From contig QCER01000002.1 in the NCBI GenBank assembly GCA_003280515.1, positions 62,001 through 126,000 of the forward strand: DNA of 64,000 bases. Direction: 5' to 3'. Shown here in pieces: positions 8,237 through 19,639 of the stretch; position 1 is the first letter of the stretch, and the number at the start of each line of letters is the position of its first letter. Position numbers and translations under genes: made by a program. A model generated the notes under the pieces. The model was given only the letters and a program-made list of their open reading frames with translations, was not told the DNA's origin and did no database searches. The DNA is from Prochlorococcus sp. AG-355-P18. Lineage in GTDB: Bacteria; Cyanobacteriota; Cyanobacteriia; PCC-6307; Cyanobiaceae.

Positions 8237-10258
8237 TTAAGAAACTTGAGGAGATTGAAAACCAAATATAGCAACTAGTAAAATTACACCTCCAAAAACA
8301 ATAAGCGCATAAAATTGAGCCCTACCAGTTTCAAAATATTTTAAACCTTCTCCGCTTCCTAAAGTTACAAGTCCAGTAAGATTTACAACGCCATCAACAA
8401 CCTTAGAATCAACCTCTAAAACTTCTTTAGCAAGTTTTCTACTACCCTTAACAAAAAGTTTTTCATTAATATCATCTAGGTACCATTTATTGGATAAAAA
8501 TCGGTTGATGCTAGGAAACTTTTCGGCAAATAAAACTGATAAATTAATTTTTTTCGCAAAATATGCCTGATAAGCAATAATGATTCCAGCTGATGCAATA
8601 AGTATTGAAGCAAGTGCTAAGGGCAAAAATTCTTTTAATTCGAAGGCTTTTGCAGCAGTCTCTGCTTCTTCAGGATCTAGTAAATTTGCAATTTTGCTAT
8701 CCCATGGAAGTCCCATAAAACCAATTATTACAGACGGTACAGCTAGAAATACCAAGGGAAATGTCATTGACCAGGGTGACTCATGAATAGAGCCATGTTC
8801 TTCATGCTCTTCTTCATTTTCATCATCTAGGTTAGTTTTGGAGGCTATTAGAAGCTGTTTTTGCAAATCTTTATTCTCCCCTCTGAAATCTCCTTCAAAT
8901 GTCAAGAAATAAAGCCTGAACATATAAAAAGCAGTCATACCTGCTGTTAGAAGTCCTATAAACCAAAAAGCTGGAAATGATATAAAAGCATTTCCGAGTA
9001 TCTCGTCTTTACTCCAAAATCCTGCCAATGGCGGAATTCCACTAATTGCTACACAACCTATTAAAAATGTTGTTGATGTATATGGCATTTTTTTTCTTAA
9101 ACCGCCCATCAATCTCATATCTTGAGCTAATACAGGCTGATGGCCAACTACTTCTTCCATAGCATGTATTACTGAACCAGATCCCAAAAATAGCATTGCT
9201 TTAAAGCAAGCATGAGTTACTAAATGAAAAATTCCTGCAACTGGTGCTCCACAACCCATTGCGAGCATCATATAGCCAAGCTGAGAAACTGTGCTATATG
9301 CTAAACCTTTTTTTAAATCCATTTGAGTCAAAGCAATAGAGGCTCCTAAAAAACAAGTTATGGTACCAACTAAAGCAATAATGAACTGAATAGAGGGGAA
9401 TATCGAATACAAAGGCTGAAGTCTTGCTACAAGAAAGATTCCTGCCGCAACCATTGTTGCAGCATGGATAAGTGCAGAAATTGGGGTAGGACCTTCCATT
9501 GCGTCAGGTAACCAAACATGAAGAGGAAACTGAGCGGATTTAGCCATTGGCCCTAGAAAAACTAAAAAACAAAGTAATAAAGCAGCCCAAATGGGTATCG
9601 AATGGTCAGATATCGATTTAGAAATTCCAGTAGCTATTTCATTAAAATCAAAACTATTTGTTGCCCAAAATAGGCCAAGAATTCCTAGCAATAAACCAAA
9701 ATCTCCAACTCTATTAACAACAAATGCTTTTTGTGCAGCGTGTGCAGCACCATCCCTGTCATACCAAAAACCAACTAATAAATAAGAACACATCCCAACT
9801 AATTCCCAAAAAACATAAATTTCTAATAAATTCGGACTAACTATTAATCCCATCATTGAACTACTAAATAATGCTAAATATGTAAAAAATCTGACATAAC
9901 CTTTGTCATGGGCCATGTAGCCATGAGAATAAATCATTACCAGCAGAGTTATTGTAGTTACTAACGCAAGCATTACACTCCCCAAAGGATCAAGAACAAA
10001 TCCCATTGGAATTGTGAAATCCCCTGCATTGGCCCATACAAATAATTTTTCTACTGATTGATAACCATTAACTTGTTCAATTAAAGCTTTATAACTAATT
10101 ACCGCAGAAATTCCAACGAAAGAAATCAGACCTACAGAAACAATTGCTCTTGAATTATTAATTTTCTTGTTAATACTTATTAGTCCTAAGCCAGAAAGCA
10201 CTGCTCCAATAAGTGGGAAAACGGGGATTAACCAGGCAATTTCTGAAGCTTGTGGCAT
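8237..10258 (-). CDS. ndhF: NDH-1 proton-pumping subunit NdhF (chain 5)
   Basis: Largest antiporter-like subunit of NDH-1, homologous to NuoL. The 673-residue product shows YVFWELVGMCSYLLVGFWYD, PLHVWLPDAMEGPTPISALI and KKGLAYSTVSQLGYMMLA, the conserved Glu, Lys and His sites of the family. A charged loop rich in Glu and His lies around residues 475-490. The C-terminal region is consistent with the long lateral helix of NuoL-type proteins. It is first in a minus-strand pair with ndhD. The ATG at 10258 gives the normal N terminus (MPQASEIAWLIPVFPL). Confidence 0.95.
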   Translation of the reverse strand: MPQASEIAWLIPVFPLIGAVLSGLGLISINKKINNSRAIVSVGLISFVGISAVISYKALIEQVNGYQSVEKLFVWANAGDFTIPMGFVLDPLGSVMLALVTTITLLVMIYSHGYMAHDKGYVRFFTYLALFSSSMMGLIVSPNLLEIYVFWELVGMCSYLLVGFWYDRDGAAHAAQKAFVVNRVGDFGLLLGILGLFWATNSFDFNEIATGISKSISDHSIPIWAALLLCFLVFLGPMAKSAQFPLHVWLPDAMEGPTPISALIHAATMVAAGIFLVARLQPLYSIFPSIQFIIALVGTITCFLGASIALTQMDLKKGLAYSTVSQLGYMMLAMGCGAPVAGIFHLVTHACFKAMLFLGSGSVIHAMEEVVGHQPVLAQDMRLMGGLRKKMPYTSTTFLIGCVAISGIPPLAGFWSKDEILGNAFISFPAFWFIGLLTAGMTAFYMFRLYFLTFEGDFRGENKDLQKQLLIASKTNLDDENEEEHEEHGSIHESPWSMTFPLVFLAVPSVIIGFMGLPWDSKIANLLDPEEAETAAKAFELKEFLPLALASILIASAGIIIAYQAYFAKKINLSVLFAEKFPSINRFLSNKWYLDDINEKLFVKGSRKLAKEVLEVDSKVVDGVVNLTGLVTLGSGEGLKYFETGRAQFYALIVFGGVILLVAIFGFQSPQVS

Positions 10259-10291
10259 TTTTTAAAAAACTTATATTTTGATTTTAAACTG

Positions 10292-11020
10292 TCAATTGAA
10301 AAATTCAGACAAAAATGATGAATTAAATGTTTTAACAGCAATATTTATATATTGATGAGACCACCAAAGTACGCCTATTGCAATTAATATGCCAAGTTGA
10401 GATAACTTAAAAAATTCTTTAATCTTAAGTTCTTGCCTCCCCTCAAGTATCGCCAAGAAGGGGATTATGGAAGTATTTTTTTTAAAATTTTCAAATTCTT
10501 CTCCAAATCTATTTGCTAATCTCTTGTCGCCATGCCAGATTGCAAAAAGGTGATGCAAAACTAAGCCAATAGAAGTTACTAATGTGAATGATGTGCCAAT
10601 CCATAAAGTATGAGCAAAACACCAAATTATCTGACCAAATGCTTGTGGGTGTCTTGTGATTCGCATTATCCCAGTTCCATAGATTCGTACTTTAGGTTTT
10701 AAAACAGAAGGAATTTCTAGCAAATTGTAGGTAGCAGGATATAAAAATAAAAAACTTATTGCAGTTAAAAACCAAACGACCATAAAAACAAAATTATTGC
10801 CCTGTAAATTCCATAATCTGATTCCGTCATATCTATGCGCTAAAAAATAACTAATCAAGATAATTGCAGATGGCAAACTTAAAAAAACAAAACATAACCG
10901 CCATAATCTTGGACCCATAATAGATTCTGCTTTGATTCTTAAAGCAGCACCTCCACTATGAATGACCGCAAAAATCAAAATCAAAATTAAGATGATTAGC
11001 GAAGTTTTATGAGTCTCCAT
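10292..11020 (-). CDS. NnrU family membrane protein, Z-ISO-like
   Basis: A 242-residue polytopic membrane protein of the NnrU family. This family includes plant 15-cis-zeta-carotene isomerase (Z-ISO), which uses heme-binding histidines. Seen: an N-terminal helix with AVIHSGGAALR at residues 19-29, and the segment GTGIMRITRHPQAFGQIIWCFAHTLWIG, with conserved RHPQ and AH residues, then LHHLFAIWHGDKRL. The gene is directly upstream of ndhF (33 bases) but only about 2 kb from the phytoene desaturase and synthase genes. A carotene isomerase role is therefore plausible, not shown. Confidence 0.8.
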   Translation of the reverse strand: METHKTSLIILILILIFAVIHSGGAALRIKAESIMGPRLWRLCFVFLSLPSAIILISYFLAHRYDGIRLWNLQGNNFVFMVVWFLTAISFLFLYPATYNLLEIPSVLKPKVRIYGTGIMRITRHPQAFGQIIWCFAHTLWIGTSFTLVTSIGLVLHHLFAIWHGDKRLANRFGEEFENFKKNTSIIPFLAILEGRQELKIKEFFKLSQLGILIAIGVLWWSHQYINIAVKTFNSSFLSEFFN

Positions 11021-11103
11021 CTATTTAAATTGTTCAAATAATTTTTGTTCTTAACAAGAATGCTCCTAAGCATTAGAATTATAAGAAATTGTAGGCATAA
11101 TAG

Positions 11104-12048
11104 ATGCCAGAATTACCATTTACACTCGACCAATTAAGAATATTAAAAGCTATAGCAGCTCAAGGAAGTTTTAAAAAAGCTGCAGATCTCTTATATGTAA
11201 CCCAACCTGCCGTAAGTTTACAAATACAAAATTTAGAAAAACAACTTGAAATCACAATTTTTGACAGAGGTGGTAGAAAAGCTCTATTGACTGAAGCAGG
11301 GAGACTATTACTTGAATATTGTGAACGAATTTTGAATCAATGCGACGAAGCTTGCAAAGCTATTGAAGATTTAAATAGCTTAAAAGGTGGAACTCTTGTC
11401 ATTGGAGCGAGCCAAACAACAGGTACCTATTTAATGCCAAGAATGATAGGACTATTCAGACAAAAATACCCTGATGTATCCGTTCAACTTCAAGTCCATA
11501 GTACGAGAAGAACTGGTTGGAGTGTTGCCAATGGACAAATTGACTTAGCCATTATTGGTGGACAATTACCTGGAGATTTAGAAAATTTGCTACAAGTAAT
11601 TCCATATGCCACTGATGAATTGGCATTAGTTTTACCATCTAAACATCCACTTTCGACCAAAAAAGAGCTTCTAAAAGAAGACTTATACAAATTAAATTTT
11701 GTAACACTAGACTCACAATCTACAACAAGAAAAGTTGTTGACAAACTTCTCCAAGATTCTGGGCTTGATATTCAAAGATTAAAAATTGAGATGGAACTGA
11801 ACTCTCTTGAAGCAATCAAGAATGCAGTTCAATCAGGTTTAGGAGCTTCTTTTTTGCCTGTTGTTTCTATTGAAAGAGAATTATCGGCTGGAAGTATCCA
11901 CAAAGCATTTGTTGCTGATTTAGAGGTAAAAAGAGAACTTAAATTAATTACTAATCCGTCAAGATATACATCAAGAGCATCAGAAGTATTTAAGAAAAAC
12001 ATTCTCCCACAATTCGCTAGTTTAGAAAGCCCTTTGAGGCATATATAA
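11104..12048 (+). CDS. rbcR: LysR-type regulator RbcR (Ycf30)
   Basis: LysR-family transcription factor. The N-terminal winged HTH covers residues about 6-65, with [21 protein letters not shown] and [14 protein letters not shown]. The C-terminal effector domain begins near residue 95 ([20 protein letters not shown]). The sequence is the plastid-conserved Ycf30/RbcR type, which controls Rubisco and carbon-concentrating genes. It is divergent from the NnrU gene with 83 bases between them, and no ndh-specific inference is needed. The length of 314 residues is normal. Confidence 0.87.
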   Translation: MPELPFTLDQLRILKAIAAQGSFKKAADLLYVTQPAVSLQIQNLEKQLEITIFDRGGRKALLTEAGRLLLEYCERILNQCDEACKAIEDLNSLKGGTLVIGASQTTGTYLMPRMIGLFRQKYPDVSVQLQVHSTRRTGWSVANGQIDLAIIGGQLPGDLENLLQVIPYATDELALVLPSKHPLSTKKELLKEDLYKLNFVTLDSQSTTRKVVDKLLQDSGLDIQRLKIEMELNSLEAIKNAVQSGLGASFLPVVSIERELSAGSIHKAFVADLEVKRELKLITNPSRYTSRASEVFKKNILPQFASLESPLRHI

Positions 12049-12054
12049 TTTCGA

Positions 12055-12678
12055 TTAAAACTGAATTGCTTCTCTGTTAATACCTACCCCGCCGTCTTCA
12101 GCCTGTCCTTCACCTTTTATTATAAATTTATTTTCATTTACATCAGTCTGATAAACACACTTAACTATTGGCTTATCTCTTATTGAACCAATATAAGCAA
12201 AAGTATTCATTCTTTGCTTACATTCTCTTACATCTTCATTACTAATTGCGCCCTCTTTTTGTAGCACTGTCCAATTCTCTCTTCTAATTACACAACCTGG
12301 CTGAAGAGCTGGTTGCGTTACAAAACTCGTAGATGGATTCAGAGTAGTATACATTTCAACATCAATTACAAAAGCACTAGCTCCCCATTGCCTGCAAAAT
12401 TCAGGATCTGGAACAGCCATATCTAATTGTTGTTGACTTGCTATATTTCCCTGCCCACCATCAGTTGTACTGGTAATAGCACTCCCGATACCAACTCCTA
12501 AAATTAATACTCCAGCAAGTACGGCAATGGTTCCTGTACTAAAGTTGATCTTTTGTTCAGAAGAAGCAGGTAATCTATTGCTTCTTTGACCATAAGGATC
12601 CATGTCCTTTGGATTTGGTGGATAATAACTTCTATTTGAGCCTCTTCTTGGCCTTCTATTTGAGGATGATCTATTCAC
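12055..12678 (-). CDS. DUF3172 protein, single membrane anchor
   Basis: Cyanobacterial DUF3172 family, function unknown. The first 40 residues are disordered and rich in Arg, Ser, Asn and Pro. They are followed by one membrane helix (about residues 47-68, [17 protein letters not shown]). The conserved domain after it has three cysteines in the expected setting: [26 protein letters not shown], and [11 protein letters not shown]. Its start codon overlaps the ndhM stop by four bases (ATGA), so it is translated from the ndhM message. That linkage suggests, but does not prove, a thylakoid or NDH connection. Confidence 0.82.
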   Translation of the reverse strand: MNRSSSNRRPRRGSNRSYYPPNPKDMDPYGQRSNRLPASSEQKINFSTGTIAVLAGVLILGVGIGSAITSTTDGGQGNIASQQQLDMAVPDPEFCRQWGASAFVIDVEMYTTLNPSTSFVTQPALQPGCVIRRENWTVLQKEGAISNEDVRECKQRMNTFAYIGSIRDKPIVKCVYQTDVNENKFIIKGEGQAEDGGVGINREAIQF

Positions 12679-13022
12679 AGCACTTCATTTGTCTTTGGTA
12701 AACCCATTGAATAATTCATTACTCTACAATTAGGGTTATAGCTAAGCTGACCGTTTTGAAGCAAAAACTTAATCAAACCTTCAATTTCTGATCCTATTTT
12801 TCGAAGTTCATAATCATCTAAATCCTTTCCTGCTCTCTCTTTTATTAATTGATTGAATTTTTCATTAATTTTGTTTAGAGAATCTTCGTTCCAAATAAAT
12901 TCGTTATCAGGATCTAAATCAAGAGTTAGTTTATTGGGATGAAACTTTAATTCCTCATCTACCACTTCGGCAGTAAAAATTCTTACATGCCTAGTAGTCG
13001 ATTTTAAAAGCATTTTTTCCAT
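12675..13022 (-). CDS. ndhM: NDH-1 subunit NdhM
   Basis: Oxygenic-photosynthesis-specific peripheral subunit of NDH-1, needed for the hydrophilic arm. The 115-residue product begins [20 protein letters not shown] and ends with [19 protein letters not shown], both characteristic of NdhM. It is divergent from crtP with 90 bases between the start codons, and overlaps the DUF3172 gene by four bases downstream. Confidence 0.93.
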   Translation of the reverse strand: MEKMLLKSTTRHVRIFTAEVVDEELKFHPNKLTLDLDPDNEFIWNEDSLNKINEKFNQLIKERAGKDLDDYELRKIGSEIEGLIKFLLQNGQLSYNPNCRVMNYSMGLPKTNEVL

Positions 13023-13070
13023 AATTTTACGAAATAATCAACGAAAAAAACTATTATGTTCTAACTTTAA

Positions 13071-14513
<1,443 letters not shown>

Positions 14514-14553
14514 GATTCACATTCCAGTAATTTAAAAATTCATCTAAAACTTT

Positions 14554-15462
14554 TTGAAAAATTCAATTTCTCAACTAGATCAAGCATACGAGATATGCCG
14601 AAAAGAAACCCAAAAATGGGCTAAAACCTTTTACTTGGGAACTCTTCTATTACCTCAAGAAAAGAGAAAAGCTATTTGGGCTATTTATGTTTGGTGTAGA
14701 AGAACAGATGAAATAATGGATAGCTTGGAAGCTTCAACTAAATCGCAAGATGAGCTTTCAGATAACCTTGATGAATGGGAAGAAAATACTAAAAATGTAT
14801 TTAAAGGGAATATTAAATCTGAATTAGACGCAGTTCTATTAGATACTATCGAAAAATATCCACAAAGTATTCAACCTTATCTAGACATGATAGATGGCCA
14901 GAGAATGGATCTGAATAAATTTAGATACAAAGATTTTGATGAATTAAAACTCTATTGTTATAGAGTTGCAGGAACTGTTGGTTTAATGACTCAAAATGTG
15001 ATGGGGATTGATAGCGCTTATACCTCAGCCCCATGGAGTGCCATGCCTGATCCCTCCGAAGCAGCTATAGCTCTTGGAATTGCAAATCAACTAACAAATA
15101 TCTTGAGGGATGTAGGAGAAGATAGACAAAGAGGAAGAATTTATCTCCCACAAGTGGATATTGAAAAATTTAATTATTCTGAAAAAGAACTTTTACAAGG
15201 GAAAATAAACAAGCAATGGAAATCACTGATGAACTTTCAATTAACAAGGGCTCGCGAATGGTTCCAAAAGTCTGAGGATGGTATCAAGTGGCTATCTTCT
15301 GACGCAAGATGGCCAGTATGGACATCTTTACGCCTTTACAGAGGAATATTAGATTCTATTGAAAGACTAGATTATGATGTTTTTAACAATAGAGCTTTTG
15401 TAAAAAATTCAGTCAAAGCTTTTGAGATCCCAATATCTTTTTTAATTTCTCGAATTAAGTAA
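14554..15462 (+). CDS. crtB: Phytoene synthase
   Basis: Condenses two geranylgeranyl diphosphates to 15-cis-phytoene. The two Asp-rich metal sites are visible: RRTDEIMD near residues 49-56 and the DVGED region (NILRDVGEDRQRGRIYLP). Other family stretches are YCYRVAGTVGLM and ALGIANQLTNILRD. The product has 302 residues and starts with TTG at 14554, the only start that gives the usual N terminus. It is co-directional with crtP, so synthesis and desaturation of phytoene are encoded together. Confidence 0.95.
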   Translation: MKNSISQLDQAYEICRKETQKWAKTFYLGTLLLPQEKRKAIWAIYVWCRRTDEIMDSLEASTKSQDELSDNLDEWEENTKNVFKGNIKSELDAVLLDTIEKYPQSIQPYLDMIDGQRMDLNKFRYKDFDELKLYCYRVAGTVGLMTQNVMGIDSAYTSAPWSAMPDPSEAAIALGIANQLTNILRDVGEDRQRGRIYLPQVDIEKFNYSEKELLQGKINKQWKSLMNFQLTRAREWFQKSEDGIKWLSSDARWPVWTSLRLYRGILDSIERLDYDVFNNRAFVKNSVKAFEIPISFLISRIK

Positions 15463-15469
15463 TAAGTAA

Positions 15470-15889
15470 TTAAGCAGGGGTCTTCTGATTAGCCAACAAA
15501 TCCTTCAATTTAGATAATTCTCCAGCCCATCTTGGATCAGGAGCTTCGAGGTTAGGAGCATCACTATGAACAATTTTCTTAAAATCTTTCCTTTTCTTAT
15601 TTTTGTTTAATTTTCCACCATTTTTTTTGTTTGAAGCAGAATCTCTTTTTTCTGATAGCTCTACTCTTAATTTAGAACCATTAAATTCACAACCGTTTAA
15701 CTTTTGAATTAATAAATTAGCATTATCTTCATTATTTGCTGTCGCGAAACCAAACCCCCTGCATTCCTTAGTTTCCTTATCTAGAACTGCTTTAAATCTA
15801 ATCGAATCAGAAACGGACTTTAAAAGTGTATCAAATTCTTTTGGATTAAATCCTTGTGGTAAGTTGCCAATGTAAATGCGAATGCTCAT
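15470..15889 (-). CDS. RNA-binding protein with one RRM domain
   Basis: Cyanobacterial Rbp-type protein. The RRM spans residues 1-82, with RNP2 as IYIGNLP (residues 5-11) and RNP1 as CRGFGFAT (residues 43-50). The tail is lysine-rich (about 85-115) and ends in SDAPNLEAPDPRWAGELSKL. Single-RRM proteins of this kind in cyanobacteria are linked to cold response and mRNA binding or localisation. It converges with crtB with seven bases between the stops. Confidence 0.9.
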   Translation of the reverse strand: MSIRIYIGNLPQGFNPKEFDTLLKSVSDSIRFKAVLDKETKECRGFGFATANNEDNANLLIQKLNGCEFNGSKLRVELSEKRDSASNKKNGGKLNKNKKRKDFKKIVHSDAPNLEAPDPRWAGELSKLKDLLANQKTPA

Positions 15890-15947
15890 AAATTTTTAAA
15901 AATGATTTTGAAGTCTGAACTTCTAAACAAAACTAAGCTATGTGTAT

Positions 15948-17165
15948 TTAATCACATTTTGGCGCATTTTGTTCAATCCATCGCTTTGCTTTATAAATAG
16001 CTTCATCAAAATTATTCAATCTCTTATATGCAAGTTCTTTGGAAAGATACTGTAAAAGCTCTCCCAAGATAGGTCCATCCTTGATTTCCAAATTTTTTTT
16101 AATTACATCACCATTAACTAAGTTTGAAGGATGAAATAATTTATCATCGTTGTCACGCCATCTATGAAGCCAATCTAATTGTAAGTTTTGAGGTAAATAA
16201 AAAATAAAAGATGGCAGAAACATTTCTAATTCTTGATGTAATTTAAATCTGTCAAATTCATCTAAATGAGCGATATTTTTGTTTTTCAAGAAAAGGTGCC
16301 ATTTTCGCAATAACTTAGTTTTTGCAATTTCAGCTTTACTAAATTTAAGTTTCTCTAAAGATACAACATCTAAAATTTGAGCAATAAAAAATGATGGTAA
16401 AAATTTTTCTTTTTCTTCCTGATTAAGTTCTACATAATTAATTTTCTCTAAATCCAAAAAAAAAGAATCTTCAGATAAATTATCAATAGCAAATATATTT
16501 AATTTTTTTATCAACAATACTGCATCAAGAGCATTGGCTCCATGAACTATTTTCTGTATTTCATTATTAATCCTCTCTTTGGCAACAAGATATAATTTCT
16601 TTTTATTTTTTTTAATGAAAGTAATTAAATTAAAATCAACTTTAAAATTCAATTCTGAAACGAATCGAAAACATCTTAATATTCGTAAAGGATCATTTAG
16701 TAAATTGTTTTCAGAATGAGTTCTAAGCAAAGAAATCTCTAGATCTTTAAGACCATTTAATGGATCAACCAAACACTTTTTATCAAATAAAAAAGCAATT
16801 GAATTAATCGAAAAGTCTCTAGAACATAAATCTCCTTCTATCGTAGATGAAACCTGATTAGCAATATCAATATAAATTTGATTAAAAATAATTCTTACTA
16901 CTTCCCTTTTTTCATCCAAAATTATAAATTTTGATCCAATATTATCTGCAATCTTTTTCCCAATTTGAATTGAATTTAAAGGTACCACTATATCAATATC
17001 TACCTTTTCAGTTTTTCTTCCCAAAATAATATCTCTTATGTAACCACCAACCAAATATGATCCTTTAGGTAAAAAACCTAATATTAAATCCAAATTATGA
17101 AATTTTATACTAGTTTCTAATTCATCAATTATTAGTGTATGATCTGAGTGAATGCTACTTTTCAT
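15948..17165 (-). CDS. tRNA nucleotidyltransferase / poly(A) polymerase family protein
   Basis: Class II nucleotidyltransferase that either adds or repairs the tRNA CCA end or adenylates RNA. The catalytic core is GSYLVGGYIRDIILGRKTEK followed by VDIDIVV, the metal-binding DxD, at about residues 35-62. The flexible loop and arm CSRDFSINSIAF and DPLRILRCFRF are also family-typical. With 405 residues it is normal in size. CCA-adding and poly(A) specificity cannot be separated by eye. Its start is only 14 bases from the divergent ycf34 start. Confidence 0.88.
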   Translation of the reverse strand: MKSSIHSDHTLIIDELETSIKFHNLDLILGFLPKGSYLVGGYIRDIILGRKTEKVDIDIVVPLNSIQIGKKIADNIGSKFIILDEKREVVRIIFNQIYIDIANQVSSTIEGDLCSRDFSINSIAFLFDKKCLVDPLNGLKDLEISLLRTHSENNLLNDPLRILRCFRFVSELNFKVDFNLITFIKKNKKKLYLVAKERINNEIQKIVHGANALDAVLLIKKLNIFAIDNLSEDSFFLDLEKINYVELNQEEKEKFLPSFFIAQILDVVSLEKLKFSKAEIAKTKLLRKWHLFLKNKNIAHLDEFDRFKLHQELEMFLPSFIFYLPQNLQLDWLHRWRDNDDKLFHPSNLVNGDVIKKNLEIKDGPILGELLQYLSKELAYKRLNNFDEAIYKAKRWIEQNAPKCD

Positions 17166-17179
17166 TTTATTTATTAATT

Positions 17180-17431
17180 ATGTGCATTTGCATCAACTGT
17201 AAATGGGTTGATAGATGTATCACATATCATGATGTTGAGAATAATCATGGTGTTGATCATATTTGTGATCTACCTGATTTTAAAGCAAAAAAACCATTCA
17301 TTCATGTCAATATAGTTAAAGACAATAATGGTGATTATAAAACTGATTGGGATGTTCAATCTTGTGAAAGTTTTGAAAATGAATTTGGTAAATGGTCTAA
17401 GTGTAATCCGGGTATGGAATTACCTGTTTAA
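17180..17431 (+). CDS. ycf34: Ycf34 Fe-S protein
   Basis: Small plastid/cyanobacterial protein that binds an Fe-S cluster and affects photosynthetic electron transport in Synechocystis. The start is placed at the ATG at 17180, giving 83 residues beginning MCICINCKWVDRC. An upstream in-frame ATG at 17135 would add 15 residues and run into the divergent nucleotidyltransferase gene. The cysteines of CICINC and WVDRC, with later Cys at HICDLP, SCESF and KCNPG, are the expected ligands. It precedes tsaB by nine bases. Confidence 0.88.
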   Translation: MCICINCKWVDRCITYHDVENNHGVDHICDLPDFKAKKPFIHVNIVKDNNGDYKTDWDVQSCESFENEFGKWSKCNPGMELPV

Positions 17432-17440
17432 AGGTAATAT

Positions 17441-18094
17441 ATGAGAAATAAACTCAAACAAAAAGAAAATTATCCTACATTAGTGATTCATAGCACAGAC
17501 AATTCTTTTGGCTTTGGGTATAGAAAAAATAATGCCCTTGAATCAGAAGAATTATTTATCAAAAAATTTAATAATGACCTTTGCAAGAACTTAATTAATG
17601 ATCTTAACCAATTCATTTCCAAAGAAAATTTACAAAAAATAAATAAGTTATCTGTAAGCATAGGGCCAGCAAATTTTAATGCTTCACGACTTATTGTAGT
17701 TTTAGCAAGGACTATCTCACAACAACTAAATTGCCCTCTAGACAGTTTTAGTTCATTTGAAATAATGGCGAAAAGAATTGCATCAAAAAATGACATCTTT
17801 AGAAACAAAAAATCATTCTGGATTTACAAAAAATTAAAACGACAGGGTTTAATTGCAGGTAAATATGAAATTTGTCATAAAGAAAAAAACTCCTCGGATC
17901 TAGTCATTCGAGAAACAGTTTTACCAAAATTTGTCAAAGAACTTGATAATGAAGAAATTACTTTTGAGGCTGATTATGATGATAAAGAAGATTTAAAAGA
18001 ACTGTTAAACTTAACAAATAAAAATTTATTAAATTCAAATTTAGATTCCTGGAAAAAAGTTTTGCCCCTTTACCCTATTTCTCCAATTAACTAA
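17441..18094 (+). CDS. tsaB: TsaB, tRNA t6A modification protein
   Basis: YeaZ/TsaB-type ASKHA-fold protein, the partner that binds TsaD in making threonylcarbamoyladenosine at A37 of ANN-decoding tRNAs. It is recognisable by LVIHSTDNSFGFGY at residues 14-27 and SIGPANFNASRLIVVLARTI near residue 70, the divergent form of the family GPGSFTGLR motif. The sequence is weakly conserved here (Pro-Ala-Asn-Phe instead of Pro-Gly-Ser-Phe), which is usual for TsaB in picocyanobacteria (from memory). It is co-directional with ycf34. Confidence 0.78.
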   Translation: MRNKLKQKENYPTLVIHSTDNSFGFGYRKNNALESEELFIKKFNNDLCKNLINDLNQFISKENLQKINKLSVSIGPANFNASRLIVVLARTISQQLNCPLDSFSSFEIMAKRIASKNDIFRNKKSFWIYKKLKRQGLIAGKYEICHKEKNSSDLVIRETVLPKFVKELDNEEITFEADYDDKEDLKELLNLTNKNLLNSNLDSWKKVLPLYPISPIN

Positions 18095-18098
18095 ATAT

Positions 18099-18719
18099 TT
18101 ATCCAATCAAATTATTAATTTTATCTTGAAGATATAGTGTTACAGAATTCAGATCATCTCTTGATGAACTATGTGGAGGTTTAACAGGTTTTCCCACCTT
18201 AATAACTATTTTTGAAAACAAAGGAATAAAGAATTTAAATCTTATTAATCTATGAGAATTAACTATTGCAACAGGCAATAATAATTTTTGATTTTTAAAG
18301 GCTAATAATGCAGCACCTTGTTTGGGCTTATTCACACGACCATTTTTTTGACGCGTACCATCAATAAATATTCCAATAGAATTACCATTTGATAATTTTT
18401 TACAAGCTGTTTTAATGGTATTTTTATCAACAATTCCTCTTTTTACAGGATAAGCTCCACAAGCCTTGATAATAAACCCAAGTAAAGGTATTTTAAAAAG
18501 CTCTGCCTTGGCCATGAAAGATATATTACGTCCAAGAGCATGTCCTAACAAAGGAGGGTCAAGCAAAGAACCATGGTTAGAGACCATTATAAAAGAATTT
18601 TTTTGCGGAATATTTTCTCTACCTATTAAATGACCTTTAAATACAAATTTATAAATTGGAAATACAAAAAGTTTGCTAACTAATTGATAAATTAATTTTT
18701 GAAAAACATCATTTTTCAT
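18099..18719 (-). CDS. plsC: 1-acyl-glycerol-3-phosphate acyltransferase family protein
   Basis: Acylates lysophosphatidate in phospholipid/glycolipid precursor synthesis at the membrane. The catalytic NHGSLLDP (NHxxxxD) lies at residues 49-56. The phosphate-binding motif reads FIDGTRQKNG where most relatives have F(P/V)EGTR, so the acidic residue is Asp instead of Glu. It is the last gene of the minus-strand set rpaB-plsX-fabH-fabD-plsC, 6 bases after fabD, a complete path from malonyl-ACP to phosphatidate except for plsY. Confidence 0.88.
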   Translation of the reverse strand: MKNDVFQKLIYQLVSKLFVFPIYKFVFKGHLIGRENIPQKNSFIMVSNHGSLLDPPLLGHALGRNISFMAKAELFKIPLLGFIIKACGAYPVKRGIVDKNTIKTACKKLSNGNSIGIFIDGTRQKNGRVNKPKQGAALLAFKNQKLLLPVAIVNSHRLIRFKFFIPLFSKIVIKVGKPVKPPHSSSRDDLNSVTLYLQDKINNLIG

Positions 18720-18725
18720 ACTTGA

Positions 18726-19622
18726 TTAATAAGTTATTTGATTAGAAGATGAAACTTGAGAAATTTTTAAATCTTTCATATGTCTTTTTGCTAAACCGCT
18801 AAGCACATTTGATGGGCCAACTTCAACAAAATGAAGATCATTATCTTTTGCCATTAAATCCATAGTTTCTCGCCACCTTACGCCGTTACACATTTGATTT
18901 TCCAATTTAGTTTTAAGCTCATCAGGATCGTCACATAATGAAGGTTGATAATTACTTATTACTGGAAAAGAGGGATTTTTAAACTTAATCTGTTTTAAAT
19001 ACTCAGAAAATTTAACTGCAGGCTCATTCATGAATGGTGAGTGGAATGCACCTGAAACATTTAATTTCAGGAATCTTTTACAAGAAATTTCTCTAGATAA
19101 GTTGTCTAACTCTTCATTAGATCCTGATAAGACAACTTGGGAAGAGCTATTATCATTAGCAATTACAACATCCTCACTTTTTTTAACTAATAAATCAAGT
19201 TCATTTCTATCAAAACCAATTACTGCTGCCATAGATCCTTTCCCAGCATTTACCATTAATTGAGATCTTACTTTTATTAGTGATACGCAGTCTTCGAATG
19301 AAAAAACATCTGCACAATATAATGCAGTTATTTCTCCCAGACTATGCCCAGCAACATAAGTTGGTTTAAAACCATTTTCTTTTAAGGCATCTAATAAAAT
19401 TGATTCAACCAAAAAAAGACAGATCTGTGTATTTCTTGTATTATTCAAATCACTAAGAGGATTTGTTGGATCAGAATTTAACTCGCAAATTTCAAATAAA
19501 TTTCTCTCAAATATCTCAGAAGCATAACTAAACCTCTCTTTTGTGCTCGGCAAATTTTCAATTTGTTTTGCCATTCCAATTTTTTGCGAACCCTGTCCAG
19601 GGAATACCCATGCAACTGTCAT
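18726..19622 (-). CDS. fabD: Malonyl-CoA:ACP transacylase
   Basis: Loads malonate onto acyl carrier protein for fatty-acid elongation. The start is placed at the ATG at 19622: the product then begins MTVAWVFPGQGSQ, and an AGGA sits five bases upstream. The longer frame from 19649 overlaps fabH and adds nine unrelated residues. The nucleophile motif GHSLGEITAL is near residues 92-101, and GAFHSPFM provides the conserved His. The length is 298 residues. It lies between fabH and plsC. Confidence 0.93.
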   Translation of the reverse strand: MTVAWVFPGQGSQKIGMAKQIENLPSTKERFSYASEIFERNLFEICELNSDPTNPLSDLNNTRNTQICLFLVESILLDALKENGFKPTYVAGHSLGEITALYCADVFSFEDCVSLIKVRSQLMVNAGKGSMAAVIGFDRNELDLLVKKSEDVVIANDNSSSQVVLSGSNEELDNLSREISCKRFLKLNVSGAFHSPFMNEPAVKFSEYLKQIKFKNPSFPVISNYQPSLCDDPDELKTKLENQMCNGVRWRETMDLMAKDNDLHFVEVGPSNVLSGLAKRHMKDLKISQVSSSNQITY

Positions 19623-19639
19623 AATGTTCCTATTTTGTG

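Noticed and set aside
8580..8786. Plus-strand frame inside ndhF
   Set aside because: Antisense to a long conserved subunit gene; shadow.
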